A DNA stretch of 64,000 nt from Rattus norvegicus (Eukaryota; Chordata; Mammalia; Rodentia; Muridae), in assembly GCF_036323735.1 (NCBI RefSeq), contig NC_086036.1, forward strand, positions 45,091,050 through 45,155,049, in the 5' to 3' direction. The notes below the pieces were generated by a model. It was not told the origin of the DNA. It saw nothing but the letters and a program-made list of their open reading frames with translations, and did no database searches. Below are positions 33,380-44,417 of the stretch, piece after piece. Every line of letters begins with the position of its first letter. Position 1 is the first letter of the stretch. Position numbers and translations under genes: made by a program.

Positions 33380-33427
<48 letters not shown>
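33371..33427. repeat. (CG)n/(CA)n microsatellite
   Basis: Nine CG dinucleotides then about 19 CA units. A long CG run is rare in rodent DNA because methylated CpG decays; alternating purine-pyrimidine sequence of this kind can adopt Z-DNA. Confidence 0.96.
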
Positions 33428-33431
<4 letters not shown>

Positions 33432-33880
33432 ATAACAAATGCTGATTGATGGGTGTGTGCCAATATCAAAAATCTCATTCGTAACTGATAAGGAAGTAAA
33501 GTATTTAAATGCCTTTGGAAAACACTGGCAATTCCTCAAAAAGTTAAACACAGAATTGACGTGACTCAACAAATCCATTCATATTTATCCAACAGATTTC
33601 CCAAGAGCATATACTCAAAGCATAAGACACTATTCATCAATACGAGGAAAAACTGCACTGACACAAGTTACAAGAATGAACCTTAAAAATACTATGCTAA
33701 ATAAAAGAAGGAAGTTAAAAAAGGTCAGATATTGTTTGGTTCCATTTATATAAAATATCATGAGAGGCAAAACTACACACAGTACAAGACAGGAAGTGGG
33801 TTGATGTCATTATTATTGACATATCATTTTAGGCATCTTTAGTATGGGTTTTTTATATTTTAATACCTTATAAAAAATAA
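33428..33880 (+). mobile_element. Ancient L1 ORF2/3' end relic, right part
   Basis: 'gcaattcctcaaaaagttaa', 'aagaatgaaccttaaaaata', 'ctatgctaaataaaagaagg' and 'tggttccatttatataaaat' follow the order of the ORF2 C-terminus and 3' UTR of ancient L1s. It resumes the element at 32390-32593. Confidence 0.62.
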
Positions 33881-34721
33881 CAAAAAACATCCAAAGTATA
33901 TTAAGTGTCTGCTTCCAAACACAATTTTTCTAATTGTCATTTTATCAATGACTTAGAATTATCATTATTTATTATTATAATCTCAATAAAGGAGACCAGA
34001 AATATATTTTCATAAAAGGCCTATAGCATTCTGGGAAATCACTGTGATCACAGAATTAAGATTTGATCACAGATCTATACTGTTGTTCCCCATCTAACAA
34101 GCAGAATTAAAGAGCATTTAATCTCTCTAAGGTAAAGTCACTCCTAAAACCAGGCCTGTCTCAGTCCCATCTCCTAGCCACCTAGGCAGCTTCAAATTAA
34201 TCTTATAGAATAAATAAATATATGTAGTTCTATTTTGCTCTCTGTTAAATGGCCCAGAGCAGTTTGCCTGCTGAAGTCAGAACCATTCCCCCTCCTAGAC
34301 AATAGGCCTCTCCCTATAGCCCCATCCCAGCCTTGCACCTTGCCAGTAGAACCTGTTGCTCAGGTCCTGAGTAGCTCTGTGCTTTAAGGGAGGCAGAACC
34401 TCTCCCTTGGGAACATTTCACTCCCCTTGCCAATAATTGCTTTAGTTAAGCAATTGGCTTAAATGTTCACCGAGCTTCTGAATTTCCCCTGAGTTCTACC
34501 AACATGGCACCTGAGAGTTAAGACTATACCTAACCTGGGACCAGACACTGGGCTAGTGCTTTTACTTTTCCCTTTTCCCTTCTTTTCTTGAAGACATAAA
34601 AGGTTATTTTCTTTGAAGTATATTAATTTGATACATTGTAAGAGTTTTTGATTTTGCTACAATGCTTCACGATCTACCCATGGATGAAGTAGGACTTCTA
34701 CATCTTAACCAGCCGCTTATT
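33881..34721. other. No gene recognised
   Basis: AT-rich flank of the full-length L1; no named repeat or coding region seen. Confidence 0.45.
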
Positions 34722-34740
34722 CATGTTTTTTTTTTTTTTA

Positions 34741-35448
34741 TTAACTTGAGTATTTCTTATATACATTTCGAGTGTTATTCCCTTTCCCGGTTTCCGGGCA
34801 AACATCCCCCTCCCCCCTCCCCTTCCTTATGGGTATTCCCCTCCCAACCCTCCCCCCATTGCCGCCCTCCCCCCAACAGTCTACTTCACTGGGGGTTCAG
34901 TCTTAGCAGGACCAAGGGCTTCCCCTTCCACTGGTGCTCTTACTAGGATATTCATTGCTACCTATGAGGTCAGAGTCCAGGGTCAGTCCATGTATAGTCT
35001 TTGGGTGGTGGCTTAGTCCCTGGAAGCTCTAGTTGTTGGCATTGTTGTACATATGGGGTCTCGAGCCCCTTCAAGCTCTTCCAGTTCTTTCTCTGATTCC
35101 TTCAACGGGGGTTCTATTCTCAGTTCAGTGGTTTGCTGCTGGCATTCGCCTCTGTATTTGCTGTATTCTGGCTGTGTCTCTCAGGAGAGATCTACATCTG
35201 GCTCCTGTCGCTCTGCACTTCTTTGCTTCATCCATCTTGTCTAATTGGGTGGCTGTATATGTCTGGGCCACATGTGGGGCAGGCTCTGAATGGGTGTTAC
35301 TTCACTCTCTGTTTTAATCTTTGACTCTCTCTTCCCTGCCAAGGGTATTCTTGTTCCCCTTTTAAAGAAGGCGTGAAACATTCACATTTTGATCATCCGT
35401 CTTGAGTTTCATTTGTTCTAGGCATCTAGGGTAATTCAAGCATTTGGG
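34741..35448 (-). other. L1 3' UTR with polypurine G-rich tract
   Basis: Non-coding 3' part of the 34.7 kb L1. It holds a C-rich run on the plus strand (about 34807-34880), i.e. a G-rich polypurine run in the element's sense strand, the conserved feature of mammalian L1 3' UTRs with G-quadruplex potential. The same segment occurs in five other copies in this window. Confidence 0.85.
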
Positions 35449-38400
35449 CTAATAGCCACGTATCAGTGAGTGCATACCATGTATGTCTTTCTGTGATTGG
35501 GTTACCTCACTCAGGATGATATTTCCCAGCTCCAACCATTTGCCTACGAATTTGATAAAGTCATTGTTTTTGATAACTGAGTAATATTCCATTGTGTAGA
35601 TGTACCACATTTTCTGTATCCATTCCTCTGTTGAAGGGCATCTGGGTTCTTTCCACCTTCTAGCTATTATAAATAAGGCTGCGATGAACATAGTGGAGCA
35701 CGTGTCTTTTTTATATGTTGGGGCATCTTTTGGGTATATGCCCAAGAGAGGTATAGCTGGATCCTCAGGCAGTTCAATGTCCAATTTTCTGAGGAACATC
35801 CAGACTGATTTCCAGAATGGTTTTACCAGTCTGCAATCCCACCAACAATGGAGGAGTGTTCCTCTTTCTCCGCATCCTCGCCAGGATCTGCTGTCACCTG
35901 AGTTTTTGATCTTAGCCATTCTCACTGGTGTGAGGTGAAATCTCAGGGTTGTTTTGCTTTGCATTTCCCTTATGACTAAAGATGTTGAACATTTCTTTAG
36001 GTGTTTCTCAGCCATTCGGCATTCCTCAGCTGTGAATTCTTTGTTTAGCTCTGAACCCCATTTTTTAATAGGGTTATTTGTCTTCCTGCGGTCTAACTTC
36101 TTGAGTTCTTTGTATATTTTGGATATAAGGCCTCTATCTGTTGTAGGATTGGTAAAGATCTTTTCCCAATCTGTTGGTTGCCGTTTTGTCCTAACCACAG
36201 TGTCCTTTGCCTTACAGAAGCTTTGCAGTTTTATGAGATCCCATTTGTCGATTCTTGATCTTAGAGCATAAGCCATTGGTGTTTTGTTCAGGAAATTTTT
36301 TCCAGTGCCCATGTGTTCCAGATGCTTCCCTAGTTTTTTTCTATTAGTTTGAGTGTGTCTGGTTTGATGTGGAAGTCCTTGATCCACTTGCACTTAAGCT
36401 TTGTACAGGGTGATAAGCATGGATCGATCTGCATTCTTCTACATGTTGACCTCCAGTTGAACCAGCACCATTTGCTGAAAATGCTATCTTTTCTCCATTG
36501 GATGGTTTTGGCTCCTTTGTCAAAAATCAAGTGACCATAGGTGTGTGGGTTCATTTCTTGGTCTTCAATTCTATTCCATTGGTCTATCTGTCTGTCTCTG
36601 TACCAATACCATGCAGTTTTTATCACTATTGCTCTGTAATACTGCTTGAGTTCAGGGATAGTGATTCCCCCTGAAGTCCTTTTATTGTTGAGGATAGTTT
36701 TAGCTATCCTGGGTTTTTTGTTATTCCAGATGAATTTGCAAATTGTTCTGTCTAACTCTTTTAAGAATTGGATTGGTATTTTGATGGGGATTGCATTGAA
36801 TCTGTAGATCGCTTTTGGTAAAATGGCCATTTTTACTATATTAATCCTTCCAATCCATGAGCATGGGAGATCTTTCCATCTTCTGAGGTCTTCTTCAATT
36901 TCTTTCTTCAGTGTCTTGAAGTTCTTATTGTACAGATCTTTTACTTGCTTGGTTAAAGTCACACCGAGGTACTTTATATTATTTGGGTCTATTATGAAGG
37001 GTGTCGTTTCCCTAATTTCTTTCTCGGCTTGTTTCTCTTTTCTGTAGAGGAAGGCTACTGATTTATTTGAGTTAATTTTATACCCAGCCACTTTGCTGAA
37101 GTTGTTTATCAGCTTTAGTAGTTCTCTGGTGGAACTTTTGGGATCACTTAAATACACTTTCATATCATCTGCAAATAGTGATATTTTGACTTCTTCTTTT
37201 CCGATCTGTATCCCCTTGACCTCCTTTTGTTTTCTGATTGCTCTGGCTAGAACTTCAAGAACTATATTGAATAAGTAGGGAGAGAGGGGGCAGCCTTGTC
37301 TAGTCCCTGATTTTAGTGGGATTGCTTCAAGTTTCTATCCATTTAGTTTAATGTTAGCAACTGGTTTGCTGTATATGGCTTTTACTATGTTTAGATATGG
37401 GCCTTGAATTCCTATTCTTTCCAGGACTTTTATCATGAAGGGGTGTTGGATTTTGTCAAATGCTTTCTCAGAATCTAATGAAATGATCATGTGGTTTTGT
37501 TCTTTCAGTTTGTTTATATAATGGATCACGTTGATGGTTTTCCGTATATTAAACCATCCCTGCATGCCTGGGATGAAGCCTACTTGATCATGGTGGATGA
37601 TTGTTTTGATGTGCTCTTGGATTCGGTTTGCCAGAATTTTATTGAGTAATTTTGCGTCGATATTCATAAGGGAAATTAGTCTGAAGTTCTCTTTCTTTGT
37701 TGGGTCTTTGTGTGGTTTAGGTATAAGAGTAATTGTGCCTTCATAGAAGGAATTCAGTAGTGATCCATCTGTTTCAATTTTGTGGAATAGTTTGGATAAT
37801 ATTGGTATGAGGTCTTCTATGAAGGTCTGATAGAATTCTGCACTACACCCGTCTGGACCTGGGCTCTTTTTGGTTGGGAGACCTTTAATGACTGCTTCTA
37901 TGTGCTTAGGAGTTATGGGGTTGTTTAACTGGTTTATCTGTTCCTGATTTAACTTCGGTACCTGGTATCTGTCTAGGAAATTGTCCATTTCCTACAGATT
38001 TTCAAGTTTTGTTGAATATAGGCTTTTATAGTAAGATCTGATGATTTTTTGAATTTCCTCTGAATCTGTAGTTATGTCTCCCTTTTCATTTCTGATTTTG
38101 TTAATTTGGACACACTCTCTGTGTCCTCTCGTTAGTCTGGCTAAGGGTTTATCTATCTTGTTGATTTTCTCAAAGAACCAACTTTTGGTTCTGTTGATTC
38201 TTTCTATGGTCCTTTTTCTTTCTACTTGTTTAATTTCAGCTCTGAGTTTGATTATTTCCTGCCTTCTACTCCTCCTGGGCGTATTTGCTTCTTTTTGTTC
38301 TAGAGCTTTTAGGTGTGCTGTCAAGCTGCTGACATATGCTCTTTCCTGTTTCTTTCTGCAGGCACTCAGCGCTATGAATTTTCCTCTTAGCACAGCTTTC

Positions 38401-39290
38401 ATTGTGTCCCATAAGTTTGGGTATGTTGTACCTTCATTTTCATTAAAAAGTCTTTAATTTCTTTCTTTATTTCTTCCTTGAGCAGGTTATCATTGAGTAG
38501 AGCATTGTTCAATTTCCACTTATATGTGGCATTCTTCCCTTACTGTTATTGAAGACCAGTTTTAGGCCGTGGTGGTCCGATAGCACGCATGGGATTATTT
38601 CTATCTTTCTGTACCTGTTGAGGCCCGCTTTTTGACCAATTATATGGTCAATTTTGGAGAAAGTACCATGAGGAGCTGAGAAGAAGGTATATCCTTTTGC
38701 TTTAGGATAGAATGTTCTATAAATATCCGTTAAGTCCATTTGGCTCATGACTTCTCTTAGTCTGTCTACGTCTCTGTTTAATTTCTGTTTCCATGATCTG
38801 TCCATTGATGAGAGTGGGGTGTTGAAATCTCCTACTATTATTGTGTGAGGTGCAATGTGTGTTTTGAGCTTTAGTAAGGTTTCTTTTACGTATGTAGGTT
38901 CCCTTGTATTTGGGGCATAGATATTTAGGATTGAGAGTTCATCTTGGTGGATTTTTCCTTTGATGAATATGAAGTGTCCTTCCTTATCTTTTTTGATGAC
39001 TTTTAGTTGAAAATTGATTTTATTTGATATTAGAATGGCTACTCCAGCTTCCTTCTTCCGACCATTTGCTTGGAAAGTTGTTTTCCAGCCTTTCACTCTG
39101 AGGTAGTGTCTGTCTTTGTCTCTGAGGTGTGTTTCCTGTAGGCAGCAGAATGCAGGTCCTCGTTGCGTATCCAGTTTGTTAATCTATGTCTTTTTATTGG
39201 GGAGTTGAGGCCATTGATGTTGAGAGATATTAAGGAATAGTGATTATTGCTTCCTGTTGTATTCATATTTGGATGTGAGGTTATGTTTGT
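35449..39290 (-). pseudogene. L1 ORF2 (endonuclease-reverse transcriptase), broken
   Basis: Endonuclease part: 39096-38509, with 'VGDFNTPLSS' and 'SDHHGL'. Reverse transcriptase: 37988-36330, with 'SLDSEKAFDKIQHPFM' and the catalytic FADD at 37175-37164. C-terminal cysteine motif: 'CGERGTLLHCWWDC' in 36393-35449. Lesions, in sense order: a frameshift near 39155; a one-base loss near 38532 in the 'GRMP' region; a TAG at about 37992; a TAG at about 37335; a one-base loss in an A-run near 36333. Reading frame resumes correctly after each. The catalytic FADD codons survive, but no full polyprotein can be made. Confidence 0.92.
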
Positions 39291-39324
39291 GTGCTTTTCT
39301 TCTTTTGTTTTGTTGCTAAGACGA

Positions 39325-40510
39325 TTAGTTTCTTGCTTCTTCTAGGGTATAGCTTGCCTCCTTATGTTGGGCTTTACCATTTATTATCCTTTGTAGTGCT
39401 GGATTTGTAGAAAGATATTGTGTAAATTTGGTTTTGTCATGGAATATCTTGGTTTCTCCATCTATGTTAATTGAGAGTTTTGCAGGATACAGTAACCTGG
39501 GCTGGCATTTGTGTTCTCTTAGGGTCTGTATGACATCTGTCCAGGATCTTCTGGCCTTCATAGTTTCTGGCGAAAAGTCTGGTGTGATTCTGATAGGTTT
39601 GCCTTTATATGTTACTTGACCTTTTTCCCTTACTGCTTTTAATATTCTTTCTTTATTTTGTGCGTTTGGTGTTTTGACTATTATGTGACGGGAGGTGTTT
39701 CTTTTCTGGTCCAATCTATTTGGAGTTCTGTAGGCTTCTTGTATGCCTATGGGTATCTCTTTTTTTAGGTTAGGGAAGTTTTCTTCTATGATTTTGTTGA
39801 AGATATTTACTGGTCCTTTGAGCTGGGAGCCTTCACTCTCTTCTATACCTATTATCCTTAGGTTTGATCTTCTCATTGAGTCCTGGATTTCCTGTATGTT
39901 TTGTACCAGTAGCTTTTTCCTTTACATTATCTTTGACAGTTGAGTCAATGATTTCTATGGAATCTTCTGCTCCTGAGATTCTCTCTTCCATCTCCTGTAT
40001 TCTGTTGGTGAAGCTTGTATCTACAGCTCCTTGTCTCTTCTTTTGATTTTCTATATCCAGGGTTGTTTCCATGTGTTCTTTCTTGATTGCTTCTATTTCC
40101 ATTTTTAATTCCTTCAACTGTTTGATTGTGTTTTCTTGGAATTCTTTCAGGGATTTTTGTGACTCCTCTCTATGGGCTTCTACTTGTTTATTTATGATTT
40201 CCTGGAATTCTTTCAGGGATTTTTGTGACTCCTCTCTATGGGCTTCTACTTGTTTAATTATGTTTTCCTGGAATTCTTTCAGGCATTTTTGTGACTCCTC
40301 TCTGTAGGCTTCTACTTGTTCTCTAAGGGAGTTCTTCACGTCTTTCTTGAAGTCCTCCAGCATCATGATCAAATATGATTTTGAAACTAGATCTTGCTTT
40401 TCTGGTGTGTTTGGATATTCCATGTTTGGTTTGGTGGGAGAATTGGGCTCCGATGCTGCCATGTAGTCTTGGTTTCTGTTGCTTGGGTTCCTGCGCTTGC
40501 CTCTCACCAT
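39325..40510 (-). pseudogene. L1 ORF1 (RNA-binding coiled-coil protein), frameshifted
   Basis: The start codon at 40510 opens a 225-codon frame (to 39833) with a polar N-terminus and a coiled coil made largely of three 22-residue repeats ('HREESQKSLKEFQE'). A small deletion near 39911-39922 shifts the frame; the RRM and C-terminal domain continue in the other frame (39876-39325, starting 'MRRSNLRIIGIEESEG', with 'RPIRITPDFS'-like 'GKPIRITPDFSPET'). ORF1p normally trimerises and coats L1 RNA. With the domains separated this copy is non-functional. Confidence 0.92.
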
Positions 40511-41439
40511 CAGATTATCTCTAGTGTTACTTTGTTCTGCTATTTCTGACAGTGGCTAGACTGTCCTATAAGCCTGTGTGTCAGGAGTGCTGTAGACCTG
40601 TTTTCCTGTTTTCTTTCAGCCTGTTATGGCGACAGAGTGTTCTGCTTTCGGGCGTGTAGTTTTTCCTCTTTACAGGTCTTCAGCTGTTCCTGTGGGCCTG
40701 TGTCTTGAGTTCACCCAACAGGTCACTTGCAGCAGAAAAGTTGGTCTTACCTGTGGTCCCGAGGCTCAAGTTCGCTTGCGGGGTGCTGCCTACGAGCTCT
40801 CTGCGGCGGCAGCAACCAAGAAGATCTGCGCCGCCGTTTCCGGGAGCTTCAGTGCACCAGGGTTCCAGATGGAGTTTGGTGTTTTCCTCTGGCGTCCGAG
40901 ATGTGTGTGTAGAGTGCAGTCTCTTCTGGTTTCCCAGGCGTGTCTGCCTCTCTGAGGGTTTAGCTCTCCCTCCCACGGGATTTGGGTGCAGAGAACTGTT
41001 TATCTGGTCTGTTTCCTTCAGGTTCCGGCGGTGTCTCAGACGCAGCGGTCCTGCCGCTCCTGGGCCCTCCCCCACGGGAACCCAGAGGCCTCATACAGTT
41101 TCCTCTTGGGCCAGGGATGTGGGCAGGGGTGGGCAGTGTTGGTTGTCTCTTCCGCTCTGCAGCCTCAGGAGTGCCCACCTGACCAGGCGGTGAGGTCTCT
41201 CTCCCACGGGGTCTGGAAGCAGAGAGCTGCTGCGGGCCGGGATCCGTGGGTGTGGGACTCCCGGTAAACACAGGAGGTGCCCGGTCCTAGAGGAATTCTG
41301 CCTCTGTGTGTCCCGAGATCACCAGGCAGGTCTCTTGCAGCAGAAAAGTTGGTCTTACCTGTGGTCCCGAGGCTCAAGTTTGCTCGCGGGGTGCTGCCCA
41401 AGAGCTCTCCGCGGCGGCAGCAACCAGGAAGATCTGTCC
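40511..41439 (-). promoter_or_regulatory. L1 5' UTR with tandem promoter monomers
   Basis: A block with 'gcagcagaaaagttggtctt' at 40729 recurs at 41337, a 608 bp period; the match runs from about 40700 to 40830 and from 41310 to 41437. So there is one complete monomer and a truncated second at the extreme 5' end. The region is GC- and CpG-richer than its surroundings ('gcggcggcagcaacca'). Known rodent L1 monomers act as an internal pol II promoter. A 'cccacggg' motif recurs three times inside the monomer (near 40973, 41072, 41205). Confidence 0.85.
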
Positions 41440-41447
41440 CATGTTTT

Positions 41448-42655
41448 CTTAATAAATTAGAATATATTCAAAGTATTATGCATCAATAAATACATTGGTG
41501 CTGAATAAGTAAATTTTAACATTCAGCCATTTGTTCTTGCTATTGAAAACCTAATCATACAGTCATGAAAAATTAAACACATAATTACAAAAGAAATAAC
41601 TTTAGAAGTATATTCCAGATACTATGGGCAAACAGAAGACTAACATTTAAAAATTGTTCTCCAAGACAAGGAACAGCATTTTTCATGTAGACAGGAAGTT
41701 GTGCAATACCCTTTGTGCTAGAGTGAAGATCTAAGGTTGGTTTATTCTCATGCCTCTTTCCTTCCAACACCATCTCCCGGCTCTACTGCCTGGTTATGTT
41801 AGTCTCCTGCTTTCCAAGCCTGCACTAGACAGTTTAGTCTAAGAAGCGAAATTAGAATGTTACAGGATAGGAAGAGGACAGAGGCCCAACAATGAGTCAA
41901 AAGTAAGGGGAAAGTATGGGACAAGAAAAAATAGAAACATAAAAAGAAAGAATACTGGATCAGTTGGAAGTTAGGGAGAAAGCAAGTGGACAGTTCTCAG
42001 CTTGAAGAAACTAGCAAGTGTGTGAAGAAGCCTGCGACATCTCCGAGTGTGGCTTCCATCTAGAACTTCCTGGTTTTGCTATTGTTGATTATCTTCTTAA
42101 TAGCAATGACACATATGCATTTTTGCTTTTTTCTGAAAAGTACTGTGATTATGGTGATTTGGACACCTCAGAGGTCCTAGTGGCAGAGAGTCCCTAGTAC
42201 GTATTCTCTATGTCCCTGTTTCTGTCTCTTCATTTTCCCCCAGACATGCTAGTTTCTTTCTCCCTCTTCTAATTTCTCTGTTCTTTCCTCCAGATGAAGC
42301 TTCTATCTTCGCCCCAGTCATTAGGTTGACATTCTGAGCCTGAATAAAAAATAAAAAAAATATTTTGCTAGATGCTGGGGTAGGAAGGTGATTCATGTTC
42401 TCACGCTCTGCTCTCAGTGCCAAAGCTGGAAATTACCTAACACTCGAACAGTAAAGACATGGTTACATTAGTTGTGAGATGGATAGAAAATAGAGCCTTT
42501 ACAGAGCCGAAAGTCATTTTTATGAGAGCACAGAACAATGTGAGGAAATTCACACGACCTCCTGGCAGATGAAAAGCTTGGGTCAGGACAATAATAGAGG
42601 ACACTGACTTTATCTTTAGAGTGACAGCAGACGAAGTTCCAAAGTCACCTCACAC
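41448..42655. other. No gene recognised
   Basis: 1.2 kb flank of the full-length L1. No recognised repeat or coding region. Confidence 0.45.
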
Positions 42656-42749
42656 TATTTCTAAACATATGAGCTTGAACGAGCTTTACATCTTTCTGAG
42701 CTTCAGTTTCTTAATTAAAAAATGGGTACAGTGAGAGTAACTGTTCTCA
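42656..42749 (-). mobile_element. MIR SINE, left part (split by L1)
   Basis: 'ctgagcttcagtttcttaat' and 'aaaaaatgggtacagtgaga' match the conserved antisense MIR core. It continues at 43377. Confidence 0.62.
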
Positions 42750-43362
42750 AGAATACCCTCGGCAGGGAATAGGGAGGCAAAGATTAAAACAGACACAGAA
42801 GGAACATCCATTCAGAGCCTGCCCCACATGTGGCCCATACATATACAGCCACCCAATTAGACAAGATGGATGAAGCAAAGAAGTGCAGGCCGACAGGAGC
42901 CGGATGTAGATCGCTCCTGAGAGACACTGCCAGAATACAGCAAATACAGAGGCGAATGCCAGCAGCAAACCACTGAATTGAGAATAGGACCCCCGTTGAA
43001 GGAATCAGAGAAAGAACTGGAAGAGCTTGAAGGGGCTCGAGACCCCATATGAACAACAATGCCAAGCAACCAGAGCTTCCAGGGACTAAGCCACTACCTA
43101 AAGACTATACATGGACTGACCCTGGACTCTGACCTCATAGGTAGCAATGAATATCCTAGTAAGAGCACCAGTGGAAGGGGAAGCCCTTGGTCCTGCCAAG
43201 ACTGAACCCCCAGTGAACTAAATTGTTGGGAGGGTGGGGAGGGGAACACCCATATAGAAGGGGAGGGGGAGGGGTTAGGGGGGTTTTGGCCCGGAAACCG
43301 GGAAAGGGAATAACATTCTAAATGTAAATAAGAAATACTCAAGTTAATAAAAAAAAAAAAAA
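42750..43362 (+). mobile_element. Young L1 3' UTR with 14 bp target duplication
   Basis: 613 bp, 3' UTR only, from 'agaataccctcggcaggga' to the A-tail. Perfect target duplication 'agtaactgttctca' at 42736-42749 and 43363-43376. The G-rich polypurine tract is at 43225-43290. Inserted in a MIR. Confidence 0.95.
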
Positions 43363-43376
43363 AGTAACTGTTCTCA

Positions 43377-43455
43377 GAGCACCCTGGAGGTGATTGAGAG
43401 GACAGATTCAAAGTACTTGACTCGTAGTAAATGGTCAATAATTGCTACCCATTAT
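43377..43455 (-). mobile_element. MIR SINE, right part
   Basis: 'gaggtgattgagaggacaga', 'aagtacttgactcgtagtaa' and 'atggtcaataattgctaccc' complete the MIR interrupted at 42749, with the expected 'agtaagcgctcaataaat'-like ending. Confidence 0.62.
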
Positions 43456-43639
43456 TAATGTAATAATATTCTAATGATTAAAATGTGCATTAAGTATAGG
43501 TAGGGGCAACAGGTAGCGTTTTTATGAAGATAAAGACTGATATCATATCAGCAATATGACTACAGGCAATTGTGCTTACCATCCTTGTACTTTTGTGTAT
43601 TTTCTGTAACCTTTATCTTTATAATAGGAACAAAAGAGT

Positions 43640-43785
43640 TTGGTTGGTGACTCATGCCTATAATCAAAGCACCTAGGAGTTGAAGCAGGAGGATTGCCAT
43701 AACTTCAAGACCAGTCTTGAATACATAATGAGTTTTAGCCTAGTCTGGACTACAGTATGAGAGCCTGCCTCTTAAAATATTTACT
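43640..43785 (+). mobile_element. B1-like SINE, older subtype
   Basis: 'ggttggtgactcatgcctat', 'gaagcaggaggattgccata', 'aacttcaagaccagtcttga' and 'agagcctgcctcttaaaata'. The 'gaggattgccat' wording fits proto-B1/B1F types. Confidence 0.65.
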
Positions 43786-44327
43786 TAAAACAACTGTGAA
43801 AGTTCTTTAAAACAAGTTAAATAGTTTTCAGTTTGTTTGGATTATTATATCAAGTCAAATTATACATCTTAATCAGTAAACTTAGAATTTGATTCTATTT
43901 TAGTAACATCTTTTTTTAACGTGCCTAAATATTTTATTTCACAAATCAGCAACTATTAAAACATCGTTGACACTGAAGTAGGATTAAAAATAAAAATATA
44001 CCAAATGTGCTTAGCTTACAAAATCCTTAAAATGATTACATTCTTTTACTGAGACTGTAAGATGTATGTTTGCGTGTGTACCCAGTATGAAATGGCTCAT
44101 AAGGTAGCAGATCTTGACTTACTAGACAATAAAAATGGTGTTGTGAACACTGGACAAAGACTTAGGAGAGAAACATTACCAGTCTCTCGGGCAGATGATA
44201 TCGCTCACACAACAATTACATAGAAAAACCATGTGGTCCTCTGTAAATACAGTTCAGCCTTGTCTGTTCAATATGATCTAAGGGCTTCCCATTTCACTTA
44301 GGATCAAAACAAAAGGCCTTGTTGTGT
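43786..44327. other. No gene recognised
   Basis: AT-rich unique-looking sequence. Confidence 0.45.
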
Positions 44328-44417
44328 TGTATCAGGCCCTATACAGATTGTGCATTGTGATGTATCAGGCTCTATGTAGATTGTCTATTGTGATGTATCA
44401 GGCCCTATGCAGATTGG
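44328..44417. repeat. 33 bp minisatellite, 2.7 copies
   Basis: Units at 44328-44360, 44361-44393 and 44394-44417, each beginning 'tgtatcaggc' and containing 'ctatgtagatt' variants, with two to four differences between units. Being a multiple of three, it yields an 11-residue repeat in one frame, but no gene context is seen. Confidence 0.85.

Larger units (their letters stand above)
34722..41447 (-). mobile_element. Full-length rat-type L1, inactivated
   Basis: About 6.7 kb. From its 5' end at 41439: promoter monomers and 5' UTR (to 40511), ORF1 (40510-39325), ORF2 (about 39290-35449), 3' UTR (35448-34741) and a poly(A) tail seen as a T-run. 'catgtttt' at 34722-34729 and 41440-41447 may be a short target duplication, but the T-run makes its edge uncertain. 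ORF1 has one frameshift and ORF2 at least five lesions, so the element cannot encode intact proteins. The high resemblance to the copies at 57.8 and 61.4 kb indicates a recent subfamily. Confidence 0.93.

Noticed and set aside
34080..34250. Possible MIR relic near 'aatctctctaaggtaaagtc'
   Set aside because: Similarity limited to one short block; not enough to call.
35600..36271. Plus-strand frames antisense to L1 ORF2 (also at 29134, 58643, 61698)
   Set aside because: Shadow frames opposite the conserved ORF2 C-terminus; they recur wherever that segment occurs.
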